The notes beneath the pieces are model-generated. The model did not search any database. It was given only the letters and a program-made list of their open reading frames with translations, and was not told the DNA's origin. This document shows, piece by piece, positions 46,721-57,556 of a stretch of DNA of 64,000 bases. The translations under genes and the position numbers were made by a program. The stretch is from Vesta saturnalis (taxonomy: Eukaryota; Arthropoda; Insecta; Coleoptera; Lampyridae). Numbering within the stretch: position 1 is the stretch's first letter; each line of letters begins with the position of its first letter. Location: positions 1,837,001 to 1,901,000 of the forward strand of contig JARFJB010002010.1 in the NCBI GenBank assembly GCA_036346205.1. Direction: 5' to 3'.

Positions 46721-47387
46721 TACTACTGACGTTTATTATTTGTTATAAATACTTTTGTCTTAAGAGCAAAATTTACAATAAGTTAGACATTGCATAATTT
46801 TGGCACTAGCAGTATCAATACGTTTTAAGCAAGCAAAGTAGTTTAATTATTGTGGAAATTTATGTAATACCACCAGGTTGTTTTAATACATTAGTGTTTG
46901 ATTATTTATAATACACTCATTTAGGTTTAGGTCAGGCCGACGTAGAAAACAAAACGTTTGAGAGTTTAGAGATTTTTTGTGTTAATTGTCACGTAATATT
47001 TAAAGAGATATGCGTTAATACATAATTTTAGGAATTTGAGTATAGTGTAACAAATTGAATTTATGTGTTTTCTTTTCTCTGAAATATAATTTCAAGTAAT
47101 AATGTAAAGGAGTAATAAAGTAATAGCTTGCTATCAATTGAGTAACTTATTTTGCAGTACGTATTTAATTAGGGTAAGCGTGCTATTTTATTTGTAGCCT
47201 TACAGGTTTAGTGTAGCCGATCTCCTAGATCGTCCTGTGACTGCGATAAAAGGTAAGCGAGTGACTTGGGTATTTAAACGAGCTGTGAACCTTCGTAACT
47301 AAGCATTTCAACCCCGATGGCCAAAAGAACCATTTCTTTTTCTAAATTAAATTTGAAATTAAAAGACTTTTAGATTTGAAAAAAATA
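46721..47387. other. Spacer without recognised genes
   Basis: AT-rich, no supported feature. Confidence 0.3.
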
Positions 47388-47446
47388 CAGTGGCGTAAAA
47401 GATAGGGAGGGAAAAAGGGCGCCAACCCTGAATATCTACGCCACTG
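47388..47446. mobile_element. 59-bp micro-element with hAT-like ends
   Basis: CAGTGGCGTA at the left and TACGCCACTG at the right are perfect 10-bp inverted repeats around a short GC-rich core (GGAGGGAAAAAGGGCGCC). The ends resemble the CAGTGGCGGAT end of the hAT element at 14370. No 8-bp duplication is evident. Probably an extreme internal-deletion product. Confidence 0.5.
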
Positions 47447-47704
47447 GAAGACATCTACAAAATCTGAAATAGCCAAATTAAAGATCTTTGTTTATTGTTC
47501 ATTGTTTCATCAAATCGGTTTAAGTTTACACGAGGTATAACCCAAAACTGTAATATTTCTTTAACCTTTGACTTTGACACCCTGTATCTTTTAAACAAAA
47601 GGTCATTTTAAGTTGAAATTTATTTTTACAACTTATATTTACGAGAGAAACTACCCCTTTAAGTTCGGCCCAATATCACTGAAAATCCCATTATTTAATT
47701 ACAA
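47447..47704. other. Spacer
   Basis: Contains a lone ACACCCTGTATC string near 47578, reminiscent of a mariner-type end. No gene. Confidence 0.3.
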
Positions 47705-48216
47705 TTATATAACAATTTTCAACCACTATATACGTTAATTACCAATTACAGTAACTGGGATATAGGTCGACTTGGGCTGATTTATTGATAAGACAACTCT
47801 CTTTTTTAAATACCAATATTTCGCAGATTTATTTTTTGCTTTATCAAGGTTCTAACAGTTTTTTCAATGCGTCAATATAACAAACTAATCTCTTACTAAA
47901 CTTACATTAAATTGAGATCTGAGGTATGAAAACACAGATAGCTAATAAAAACTCCATACTATTTACATTTAAATTTTCTGCATCTCAGTTTTATTAGCTA
48001 TCTGTGTTTTCATTACTCAGATCTCAATTTAATGTAAATTTAGTAAGAGATTAATTTATTATATTGACGCATTGTAAAAACTTTTAGAACCTTGATAAAG
48101 CAAAAAATAAATCTGCGAAATATTGGTATTTAAAAAAGATTGTTGTGTTATCAATAAATCAGCAAGTCCAGTTACTACTAATTGGTAATTAACGTATATA
48201 GTGGTTGTAAATTGTC

Positions 48217-48222
<6 letters not shown>
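47705..48222. mobile_element. Foldback element: ~240-bp arms, ~33-nt loop
   Basis: The left arm runs from TTATATAACAATTTTCAACC (about 47705) to GCTAATAAAAACT (47953). The right arm runs from AGTTTTATTAGC (about 47987) to GTGGTTGTAAATTGTCATAT (48222). Arms match almost base for base with few mismatches and small indels, so a single strand could form a hairpin of about 240 bp. No coding capacity. It is followed directly by a TA tract and the Tc1 element. Confidence 0.8.
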
Positions 48223-48273
<51 letters not shown>

Positions 48274-48274
48274 T
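48222..48274. repeat. (AT)n microsatellite between foldback and Tc1 element
   Basis: A TA dinucleotide run read directly. Its right side grades into ACACATATATACACACACAC and the Tc1 terminus. Confidence 0.9.
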
Positions 48275-48286
48275 ACACATATATAC

Positions 48287-49836
48287 ACACACACATCACA
48301 AAAGTCTAGGGATATATTTTTTAAATATATTTCAATGAATTTTGTTAACAAATACCCATGTCATTGATCAAGTATGTTAGTGCTAGTCTTTCGATTAGCG
48401 ATAGCAATTGTTTAAAAAACAAACAAACAAATGCAAATGCTTTATTGTTAATTCAACTGAAAGTGAAGCAATTCCAGTGTTGTTAGGGAATCGTTTAATT
48501 ATTATTTGCAGTTAATTTAAGTTTATTTTGGGGTGATTTAAGTTTTATTGGCGCTGTTATTATGGAAGATAATCAACAACGACGACATTTAAATTTAGCT
48601 GAAATGAACAGAGCTGTAGGTATGCTCGAAGCTGGTCGAAGGCAAGTGGATGTTGCAGCAACTTTAAACACCTCTCAAAGTGTTATTAGCAGATTATGGC
48701 GTAGATATAGGACATCCGCAGATCCTTGTGAACAACATCCAGGTCGTGGACGCGTTACTACCGCAGTTCAAGATCACTACTTAACATTGGAAGCTAGACG
48801 ACGTCCAACAACTACGGCTAAACAATTGACTTCACTGCTTCGGACCACTCATAATGTAACTGTATGTTCTCAAACAATCAGAAATCGATTGCATGAAGTT
48901 GATCTCCATGCCCGACGTCCAATAAGAGCTCCACCAATTCGGCATGGTAATCGAGCACGCAGAGTAGAATGGGCTGCAGAGCATATTCTGTGGACAGAGG
49001 ACCAGTGGTCTAGAGTTTTGTTCACAGATGAATCTCGGTTTGGAATACACCTTGACAGTCGAAGACTTAGAGTGTGAAGACGACCTGGTAACTTAGAAAG
49101 GCTCAGATGTGTTCAGGAGGTCCATTCTTACAAAGGAGGTACCGTAATGATGTGGGGTGGTATCTGCATTGGCGGAAAAACAGATCTCGTTTTTCTAGAA
49201 AGATTTTTAAATGCCGATGGGTATTTGAATAGGGTACTGCGGCCTATAGTGCTTCCATTCGCAGGTGCTGTTGGACCTGAGTTCATGCTGATGCATGATA
49301 ATGCCACCCCACACGTTGCAGGTGCTGTTACCGAGTGGCTGGTAAACGAAAACATTTCTGTTTTACCATGGCCTGCCCAGTCCCCAGACTTAAACGTTAT
49401 TGAACACGTGTGGGACATGTTGGGAAGAAGCATTGAAAGTGAATTGGACGAAATATTCAGATCCAACTTCGTGATGCCCTTGTAAGACACTGGCAACAGT
49501 TACCACAAGATGCAATAGATAATTTAATTTTATCAATGCCTAGAAGATGCAGAGCCGTTTTAAATCAAAGAGGAGGCAATACTCTTTATTAAATTTAATT
49601 AATGTATATTTTAAGTGATGACGCTTCAATTTCTTGTGATTACATAAAATCAACTTTTTGCTAATAAACTTCATTAAAGCTTTTTGAGACTGTTTTCTTT
49701 TGTTTTTTAACAATTTTAATTTAGAATATTTTAAAAGCATTGTGCTAATTTACTATATGCAAACCACTTCAAAAAAACCAAAATACTTGATAGTTTTTTA
49801 TTAAAAAAAAATATCCCTAGACTTTTGTGATGTGTG
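48287..49836 (+). mobile_element. Tc1-like transposon, nearly complete
   Basis: TIRs CACATCACAAAAGTCTAGGG (left, from about 48291) and CCCTAGACTTTTGTGATGTG (right, to about 49834) match perfectly, with A/T-rich extension inside. TA lies outside the right end. The left end runs into a CA/TA repeat, so its exact first base is ambiguous. One transposase gene fills the interior. Length is about 1.55 kb, typical for Tc1 elements. Confidence 0.9.
48562..49592 (+). pseudogene. Tc1-like DD34E transposase with one nonsense codon and one frameshift
   Basis: The start MEDNQQRRHLNLAEMNRAVG is followed by a paired-type helix-turn-helix (GMLEAGRRQVDVAATLNTSQ, VISRLWRRY) and a GRGR-type linker (HPGRGRVTTA). 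A second HTH region leads to VLFTDESRF (first Asp). A TGA at 49075-49077 interrupts LRV*RRPGNLERL. The frame then resumes with GGTVMMWGGI, LMHDNATPHVAGAV (second Asp) and SPDLNVIEHVWD (Glu, 34 residues later). Near 49460 a one-base frameshift moves the C-terminus into the frame reading LRDALVRHWQQLPQDAIDNL and ending NQRGGNTLY at 49592. All catalytic residues remain; only two lesions separate it from an intact reading, so the insertion is comparatively young. Confidence 0.9.
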
Positions 49837-52026
49837 TATATATATTATATATGAAACGTAAACTTTCAAATGTAAATTAAACTTTTTAACAAAAATGTTT
49901 ATTTTTAATTAGTAATCTCCATTGTTATCTATAAACAAGTTCAGTTCACATTTCTGTTCACAATGTATAAAATATGTATACATTTAAACATAATGAAGCT
50001 GTAGCAACTGTTCGGAAGGTTCAAATTCGATTACCTTTAGTTATCAGTTATATGTAAATGTTCAACTTATAAGATATTGCACATAAACATTCTGTATATT
50101 TTTACATAAAACTACTGCAATTAGGATTTTGTTAAATACCCATAATTTATAACCTACAAAAACCATTAAGACAAAATATATGTTAGACCTCTATTCGTGG
50201 CTCACCATGGTGATTAATACGTTAATTATAATGAACAATTTTTTTTTATTTCCACAACGTCGTATTCTTTCACGGTGTAAATTTTACAATAAACCAATGA
50301 CAATTGCTTGGTTAATCGTCATAGCATTAAAAAGCATAATCATACGAAAACCTGTAACTGCACTACCGTCATTTCGGAAAAGAGTAATTAATTAAAAGAA
50401 ATTACGGAAATAATTTGAATCAGTTTTCCAATATTAACTCGTACTATTTCAAGTGATGACGCAGGTATATTCTTCGTTGGCAAGGATAGTACACATCCTT
50501 ATAGCATACCTTTGTTACAGATCCATTCATGACTTGAAATAACATTTTTATTCACAATCATCAATTACTTGATTTAATAACCCTATTTATTTACTAATAC
50601 GTTTATTCGCAGGCATAAATAAGTTGCTCATACGACAGCGTTGCCCAGTTTTGTGTTATACTTACAAATCTTTTAGTTTCAAAACAATTCATGAAGTAAA
50701 AGGAAAAGTAAAGGCTAACGAACGAAAGGGGAAAACTTTTAATAATTTTCAACATGAAGAAGGATATAATGAATAAGTCGCAGAAGTTACCTTTTTAAAC
50801 CCGACCCAGAACACCTACGTCAGTTTTTATCTCTATCAGTACATACACGTCACTTTCAACTTTCTCAAAATCAATCCATCGTGTATATTAGTGAATATTC
50901 AATTTACAAGACGAAAATCTGTGTTAAATGTTAAAAATGTCGTAAGGGGTATTACAAAGCTTGTTTACTCTGAATAAATACTATTAAAAACGTACCCTTT
51001 GAAGATACATCTACAGTATTACCAACCAAAATAAATCTGCTTTCCAAATGTGTCCATATATTTAATAAATTTTAAAAAAAATTTATCAAATGTAACAGAA
51101 TTTATACCAATACTCGACCGGTTTCTATATTACCTATCATTCTGAAACGTCTTTAAAAATTATATTTTTATTTAGTGAGCGGTACCTAATAATAATATCT
51201 AAATTCTATACTTTTTAAAAGCTTTTGAGAAAAATATGTAGTATTGGAACCAGTTGTAGAAAGTTTAGTTAGCTCCCACTCTCCTCAAAAAAATAATCCA
51301 TACATAAGTTTACTTGATTTAATTTGCTTGAGTTACAACAATTTATTTTAGTTATTTTATTTTTAATACTATTATTATGTTTGGTCCTATGTTTTCCCGT
51401 TTTATAATTAAATTGGCAAACGACTCACATATCTATAAATTCTGTGATAAACATATTAAGTTTTGTAAGATGTTTCATCGTCAAATACTTGAGAAGCTAA
51501 AAATTTTATTGAAAATAAAACAAAGGTTCCTTGACGTATCCATAACAACTTGAGAATAAAATTGGTTTGATAGTATTACATTAATAGAAAACTGTTTCAC
51601 AAAATTTTATTGCTATTGCAATATACTCAATTGTAATAAATGTCTACTTTAAACTTTTTAGGGCTAAGCTGGGTAACGTAATAGAAGTGATTAAAGTACA
51701 TGAGGGCAAAATAGCAAAAATAAAATAAAAATGATGAGAAACGTTTATTCAAAGGTAATTTATGCATGATCAAACATACTCACTGCAGTGAAAGTACACA
51801 ACACCAAACATAAACAGGAGACAGGACAGCAGGACCTCAGTTGGATTCGAGTAACACGGAGCCGAACAAATCAGTTGGAGAAGGAGAAAACTTGAAAATG
51901 GCAAATGAGACTTTGCCGAAACGTAGTTTTTGTACTGGCAGGAGTCAAAAGCATCACCAGCAGACGCGAGACAACGCCCGGATAAACAACAGTGTTTCAT
52001 ACTACACTGCGGAAACCTAAAATCAA

Positions 52027-52028
<2 letters not shown>
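49837..52028. other. AT-rich stretch without recognised genes
   Basis: No gene or repeat end was recognised. 51782-52018 is noticeably less AT-rich and could be the leader of an unknown element; its minus frame of 104 codons has no motif. Confidence 0.35.

Positions 52029-52072
<44 letters not shown>
52029..52072. repeat. (AT)n microsatellite at left edge of the 52-kb transposon
   Basis: TA run with one interruption. The transposon begins at its end. Confidence 0.9.
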
Positions 52073-52862
52073 AGGGTGACCCAAACTCGATGGCCAAAAC
52101 GAAAACAGCTGATTCCTCTAGCCAAAAGGAACAAAAAATTGTTAATACAGGGTGTATCTATTGTTGATGGTTTCCAAGATGTTAACTTTTTTTTAATTTT
52201 TTCTATTTCGTGGACTTATCTTTTAAATCACGTTGTATCTTCTAAACTAGAAGAGTTACAAGGAAACACATTAGGAGAAATTTGTAGAAGATGAAATTGC
52301 CTTAAGGAATATTGAATTCATTCGAGACAAACTCATCATTCAACATTTTTAATGACATAATGAATTCAGAAATGATTTTTTTTCAAATCCCAAGACAAAT
52401 TTCCAAGAGGAATATTTTTCCAATAGAGATGGATTTGATACATGGCCGATAAAGGAAAAACTTCCTTTTTTCATAAGCTTCACAACGATATGAAAAAACT
52501 TATGGTTGACGTACTAATTACTGAATTGTTACAGGAATACACCTCAGGAAAAACTTTTAGAGCATACAATTACCTTCAAAGATATGGTAGAGTAGATGAG
52601 AATTGACGATTTGTCCCTCACTTTTCAATCAATCTATACATTTACGGCAAGAAATACGTCTCCTTTACTGATATCTTTTCATCACCGTAGCAACGACTTG
52701 ACATTAGTAAGTTAGTTGTCAAAATTTGTTTGCTATTACAGTTTTGCTGATTTCAATACGAGTTCTTTCTGTTGTAGTGATATTGTAATTTAGTTTTTGA
52801 GTCGTTCTTGTTGTTGTTATTATTATTGTTCTTGTTCGTGTTCGTGTTTTCTTTCCTGAGTC

Positions 52863-52985
52863 ATGTTTTCAAATGAAGAATATGCCGATATTCATTATTA
52901 TTATGGTGTTGCCCAAGGGAATGCGAGTGAGGCTGCTAGACTGTATGCAGCTGCTTTCCCAAAAAGAATTCATCCAGAAAGAGGG
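52863..52985 (+). pseudogene. Inverted duplicate of the transposase DUF4817 N-terminus
   Basis: The frame opens MFSNEEYADIHYYYGVAQGN, then ASEAARLYAAAFPKRIHPER, a DUF4817 helix-turn-helix. Immediately after HPER the sequence becomes the antisense of the catalytic SPDLTP region. The same N-terminus, with one stop codon and two substitutions, lies at 53834-53700 on the minus strand. This is therefore a second, oppositely oriented copy that has replaced the C-terminal coding end. It encodes no complete protein. Confidence 0.85.
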
Positions 52986-53834
52986 GTGAGATCTGGAGAT
53001 CTTGGAGGCCACGCCACTGTACCACCTCTTCCAATCCAACGTTGGGAATAATATTAGTTCAGCCAATCTCTCACACCTCTTCCGTAGTGGGCAGGACAAC
53101 CATCAAGTTGAACCCACATATCTGCTCTTGTTGCCAATGAAACCTCCTCCATCAATTCAGGGAGGTTTTCTTGAAGGACATTCAAAAAATTCACTGAATT
53201 GACTCTATCTGGCAGAATATATGGACCAATAAGTTGATTGTTGAGTAAACCAACCCAAACATTAACTTTGAACTGGTGTTGAAAGCTATTTGGTCTCATA
53301 GTATGTGGGTTCTCATGTGCCCAGACGTGCGTGTTATGGATATTGAAGATGCCTGACCTTGTAAAGGTGGCCTCATCCGTCCACAAGATTGCTTTTTGGA
53401 AATCTCGATCATTCCTAACTGAATTGAGATACCATTGGCAAAACTCAATCCGCCGACCTAGATCTCCATCTAAAAGTTCTTGAACTCCCGTCACGTGATA
53501 CGCACGTCTTCCGTCAGCCTTAAGAGTTCTCCGTATTGTTTCTCGTGGCATCTGCAATACATTGAATGACCGCCGCAAGCTAGTCTCAGAATTTGCTTCG
53601 AAATGCTGGATTATGTCGTCAATCCTCTCAACATTATGAAATTCCTCTTGATCTCTTAGGATCCCAAAAGATCCTCTCTCTCTTAGAGCAGTGTGTACTC
53701 TAGAGAAAACTCTCCTTTCTGGATGAATTCTTCATGGGAAAGCAGCTGCATACAGTCTAGCAGCCTCACTCGCATTACCTTGGGCAACACCATTATAATA
53801 ATGAATATCGGCACATTCTTCATTCGAAAACATG
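52986..53834 (-). pseudogene. DUF4817-type transposase, C-terminus lost
   Basis: Reading minus from 53834: MFSNEECADIHYYNGVAQGN, then the helix-turn-helix with a stop inside FP*RIHPER. Then RVHTALRERGSFG, a HFEANSETSLRR linker, and the open frame from 53578 with VQELLDGDLGRRIEFCQWYL, AILWTDEATFTRSG (first Asp), VWVGLLNNQLIGPYILPD and LDGCPAHYGRGVRDWLN (second Asp). A TAA follows WLN at about 53055. Reading past it gives YYSQRWIGRGGTVAWPPRSP and DLTP (third Asp, 36 residues after the second). There the gene is cut off and joined to the inverted N-terminal copy. The FLWGY and GGHFEH-type C-terminus is missing. Dead. Confidence 0.85.
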
Positions 53835-54467
53835 ACTCAGGAAGGAAAACACGAACACGAACTAGAACAGTAATAATAAGAACAAGAATGACTCAAAAAC
53901 TAAATTACAATATCACTACAACAGAAAGGACTCGTATTGAAATCAGCAAAACTGTAATAGCAAACAAATTTTGACAACTAACTTACTAATGTCAAGTCGT
54001 TGCTACGGTGATGAAAAGATATCAGTAAAGGAGGCATATTTCTTGCCGTAAATGTACAGATTGATTGAAAAGTGAGGGACAAATCGTCAATTCTCATCTA
54101 CTTTACCATATCTTTGAAGGTAATTTTATGCTCTAAATGGAAATTTGTTTTGGGATTTGAAAAAAAATCATCTCTGAATTCATTATGTCATTAAAAATGT
54201 TGAATGATGAGTTTGTCTCGAATGAATTCAATATTCTTTAAGGCAATTTCATCTTCTACAAATTTCTCCTAATGTGTTTTCTTGTAACTCTTCTAGTTTG
54301 GAAGATACAGCGTGATTTAAAAAATAAGTCCACGAAATAGAAAAAATTAAAAAAAAGTTAACATCTTTGAAACCATCAACAATAGACACACCCTGTATTA
54401 ACAATTTTTGTTCCTTTTGGCCAGAGGAATCAGCTGTTTTCGTTTTGGCCATCGAGTTTGGGTCACC

Positions 54468-54470
<3 letters not shown>

Positions 54471-54548
<78 letters not shown>
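54471..54548. repeat. (AT)n microsatellite at right edge of the 52-kb transposon
   Basis: About 77 bases of TA dinucleotides; the transposon end precedes it by two bases. Confidence 0.95.
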
Positions 54549-54549
<1 letters not shown>

Positions 54550-55205
54550 CCAGTCTTACTGTGCCCCTAGAATTACGTAGTTTAGAATAAATCCGATTGA
54601 GTATATTGGTTCAAAAGTTAATTTCCTGCCGATTACACTAATTAGAATTAACATAACTTAATAACCAACGGATTGTATACATTTCCAATTACTACCAACT
54701 CCGTCCAATCAGTTATCACTTCTGAGTCCGCTTAGTATATTTTTATGCCAGGGATCGAACACCGGACCAGCGTAGCATTGAGGTACTGCAGCTTCACGTG
54801 TTCTTTAAAAATTAAAGCAGATTCAAAGTGATGCATAAAATTATATGTATTTTATTAAATAAAATTATTTACAGTATGAAATAAAATACATAACGATACA
54901 CGTCCCTGAACTCAAGTTACAGTACTCATTGTGAGTTTCTGGACTCGGTTTCTTCTTCCCGTCGTCCATAAACATCGCATTCGTACTCATTCCCGCACTT
55001 GCGACGTTAACTACTATTACAGATCATCATATCCTACTTCATACTTTCTGATTAGAGAAGAAAAACTGTACTCTTGGATATTCCAATACTAAATGGCGAA
55101 CAACCTAATATTGTTAATCGTTCATAATTTACAGTTACTGCAATAGCCGTATTTTGTATATAATTTATAGCTTGCTTGTAATAATAAAATGAGGATTATA
55201 ATCGT
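54549..55205. other. Spacer; weak tRNA-type B-box on the minus strand
   Basis: No gene. At about 54755-54790 the minus strand reads GGTCCGGTGTTCGATCCCTG, like a pol III B-box and T arm, but no A-box or cloverleaf could be built. Confidence 0.3.
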
Positions 55206-55209
55206 CAAC

Positions 55210-55973
55210 TTAACGTCGATCTAATGAAATGAAAATCTGATGTGGCTCGCACATAACTTTCTTATATTTGAAACTTTGTAGATTAGCAAATAATACATAA
55301 GTGAATGAGCTAGACGGTTGAGGCACGGCTATTGCTGTTCCTCGTATATTAAATGTACACAAAAGTAAGTTTTGTTTCTTAGTTACACCGTATACCTTAA
55401 AAATTATAAAATTATACGTCAGAATATTTTTTTCCTGTGGAGAAATTATATCTACGTCCTTTAACTCAACTGCGTTAACTATGTCACCTACACCTTCCTT
55501 ACCCTCTTCGTTATCCACACTACTACGTCATCTGCGTTGTCTAAGATATTTGCACTGATTGCATCGTCTGCGTCATCTACATTATGTCATAATCAATGTC
55601 GTTTAAATCATTATTGTATCTGTTCCATTTTAATTAGTTGCATCTTTCGCACGAATTGCGCTAGCTATCTCATCAGCTTCATCTATTGCATCTAGGTCAT
55701 GTATGTCAGCTACGTTATTTATGTCATCTAGGTTGTCTAAGTGATTTAGTTATCTACTGAAATTACGTCATATTCGTTATTCACACCATCTACATCACCT
55801 GCGCAATTCACTGCATTAGCACCATTTACATTATCTACGTATTTGTTCTTCTCTGACGCTACTGTTTCGGGAACAGCCAAAATTAAAGTCATGCACTCGC
55901 CTACATTATTTTCCTCGTCTGTACCACCTACGTCTCCTACATATTCCGTCATGCATTTTTGTTTACCGATCAT
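55210..55973 (-). pseudogene. Asp/Asn-rich low-complexity coding relic
   Basis: Minus-strand frames are repeatedly rich in Asp, Asn, Val and Ala: VDNVNGANAVNCAGDVDG in the first frame (from 55973), HLDNLDDINNVADIHDLDAI in a second, and GVGDIVNAVELKDVDIISPQ in the third, ending at 55210. The DNA shows a loose 9-12-base period built on GTCATCTACGT. This looks like one repeat-rich acidic coding region broken by frameshifts. No family is recognised. It could alternatively be a degenerate minisatellite with fortuitous frames. Confidence 0.35.
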
Positions 55974-56341
55974 ACGTTGTTGGTGCCGTTTTTGGTTACG
56001 TTTTGTTCTCAGCTACGCTACGTGGTTTATGGTGTGCATTTATTTGGGTATATTTTCCATATGGATTATGTTGACCATGTTCTTTGTGATCAGTGATGTT
56101 ATCAAACTTCATTTTCAATATCTGCATTTTTTGTAACTCTTATGCCGCATGCAACTTCATAAATACAATGCCATAAATACTATAGAACCTGTATAACAGT
56201 TTATTACAATGTATTTTTTGTTACAGTTAATTCAAAATTTCGAAATTACGGTTGGAGACATATTGATTTTTTTTCTTGAAATGTATAAAATGGTCTTTTG
56301 ATACTTCCCTTTTCATGTTTCATTAAGTCTGTAATTCAGCC
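55974..56341. other. Unassigned spacer
   Basis: No supported gene. Confidence 0.3.
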
Positions 56342-56354
56342 ATTGTTAATAAGT

Positions 56355-56453
56355 TATTATAGCGCGGTACTCTAGCAAAGTACAGGTCGTAGGTTCAAAT
56401 CCTACTCGAGGTAAACTTTTTATTTATGTATTTAATAAAATTAATAATTTTTA
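56355..56453 (+). mobile_element. 5'-truncated tRNA-derived retroposon (SINE-like) with 13-bp target duplication
   Basis: The insert keeps the tRNA-like core from the D arm onward (AGCGCGGTACTCTAGCAAAG to the discriminator at 56413) and the TTTTTATTTATGTATTTAAT tail seen downstream of the 8-kb copies. ATTGTTAATAAGT occurs at 56342-56354 and again at 56454-56466, a perfect 13-bp direct repeat bounding the insert. That is the signature of target-primed reverse transcription with 5' truncation. It links the 8-kb tRNA units to a mobile family. Confidence 0.8.
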
Positions 56454-56466
56454 ATTGTTAATAAGT

Positions 56467-57080
56467 GACTATCATTTCTTTTTTATTTTGATATAACCAG
56501 AAAGAAAAAAATCTAGTAGTCCAGGGTTCGAGCTGGTTCCTCGTTGTACCAGTTCGACTAACCCTCTACCCAGACATGCAGCTTTTAAACTATTTCTTAC
56601 CGCTCCAAAGCAGTATGGAGACATAACACATTATTCATGATATAAAGATATAGGAGGTATAATTGAATTGTCACGAACACCTAAAAAGTTAATGAAAGCG
56701 TTTAAAGTCGTTGTGATTATTTGTCGATATAAATTTGTTTACACGATTTTATTATTACAACCAACAAAAAAAAGAGAACAGTTTTGCGATTTAACTTCCT
56801 AAAACTATTGCAACAAACGGTTTATATTTTTTAAATGTTGAATATACACTGACCAACTTCCCTCTTTTGCCGAAAAAGGGCCTCTCTCAAAAGCTGATAA
56901 AGTATAACAAAAAGCAAGAATGATTACGTAGTAAACATATACCCCTTCCATATTTTTCAATAAAAGAAAAATTAGTTATTAAAATTTTGTAATGCAGCGT
57001 AATTTGATCATAACCGTTGTCAACTGTGATATTCTACCAAATTTCATGAATATATTTACACCTTCTAGTTATCTTCGGTA
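56467..57080. other. Spacer without recognised genes
   Basis: A GGTTCGAGC string at about 56525 resembles a B-box, but no tRNA fold was found. No coding feature. Confidence 0.3.
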
Positions 57081-57084
57081 TTAC

Positions 57085-57555
57085 TCTAGATATTCCTCAA
57101 GGCAGTATATTAGGTCCAATTTTATTTTTGATCTACATTAATGATTTAGTAGCCAGTATATGTAGAGGTAATTTCATATTATTTGCTGATGATACAAGCA
57201 TTTTATTAGAACAAAATTCCGTTGAAGAACTTGTACCAGCCGCCAGATTAATAATAGAAGAAATTGTAGAATGGTTTTCAACTAATAATTTACTTTTAAA
57301 TCAAAACAAAACATTTAATGTATTATTTATATCACAGCGTTCATCGTTAAATGATGGTGCTAGTAAATCTCCCAGTGTAATAACATTTCTTGGACTTAAA
57401 ATATGAAATAATTTCGGTTGGTTGTCACACATTGATAGATAAAAGACTTAGTTCCACTGCATATGTAATTACAAGAATTAACAAAATATTAGGTACTGTC
57501 ATAGTAAAGGTTGTCTATCACGCATATTTCGAAAGTATTATGAGCTACGGATTTG

Positions 57556-57556
<1 letters not shown>
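57085..57556 (+). pseudogene. LINE reverse transcriptase fragment (outer, plus-strand element)
   Basis: The frame reads DIPQGSILGPILFLIYINDL then FILFADDTSILLEQNSVEEL. This gives the PQGS motif, the LFxxYINDL helix and the catalytic FADD loop of non-LTR RTs. Next come EWFSTNNLLLNQNKT (the NxxKT motif) and FLGLKI. After a frame change come RLSSTAYVITRINKILG, then VVYHAYFESIMSYG, the thumb domain. It stops at a TA tract. The C-terminal tail of what seems the same element resumes at about 60110, beyond another LINE. Jockey/CR1-like by eye. Confidence 0.75.

Larger units (their letters stand above)
52073..54468 (-). mobile_element. DUF4817-type transposon with very long, rearranged inverted arms
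   Basis: Left GGGTGACCCAAACTCGATGG and right CCATCGAGTTTGGGTCACC are inverted, and both lie against TA tracts. About 75 bp inside each end is a second terminus-like string beside TA: TACAGGGTGTATCTATTG at 52146 and its inverse near 54398. The arms extend about 900 bp on the left (52073-52982) and 770 bp on the right (53700-54468). They include an inverted copy of the transposase N-terminal coding region. The single transposase relic is on the minus strand. Confidence 0.8.

Noticed and set aside
54367..54590. Open frames encoding long Tyr-Ile repeats
   Set aside because: They are TA microsatellites translated; the same artefact occurs at 48182, 51770, 57390 and 61478.
54750..54795. B-box-like sequence on the minus strand (GGTGTTCGATCCC)
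   Set aside because: No matching A-box, acceptor stem or repeated copy in the window.
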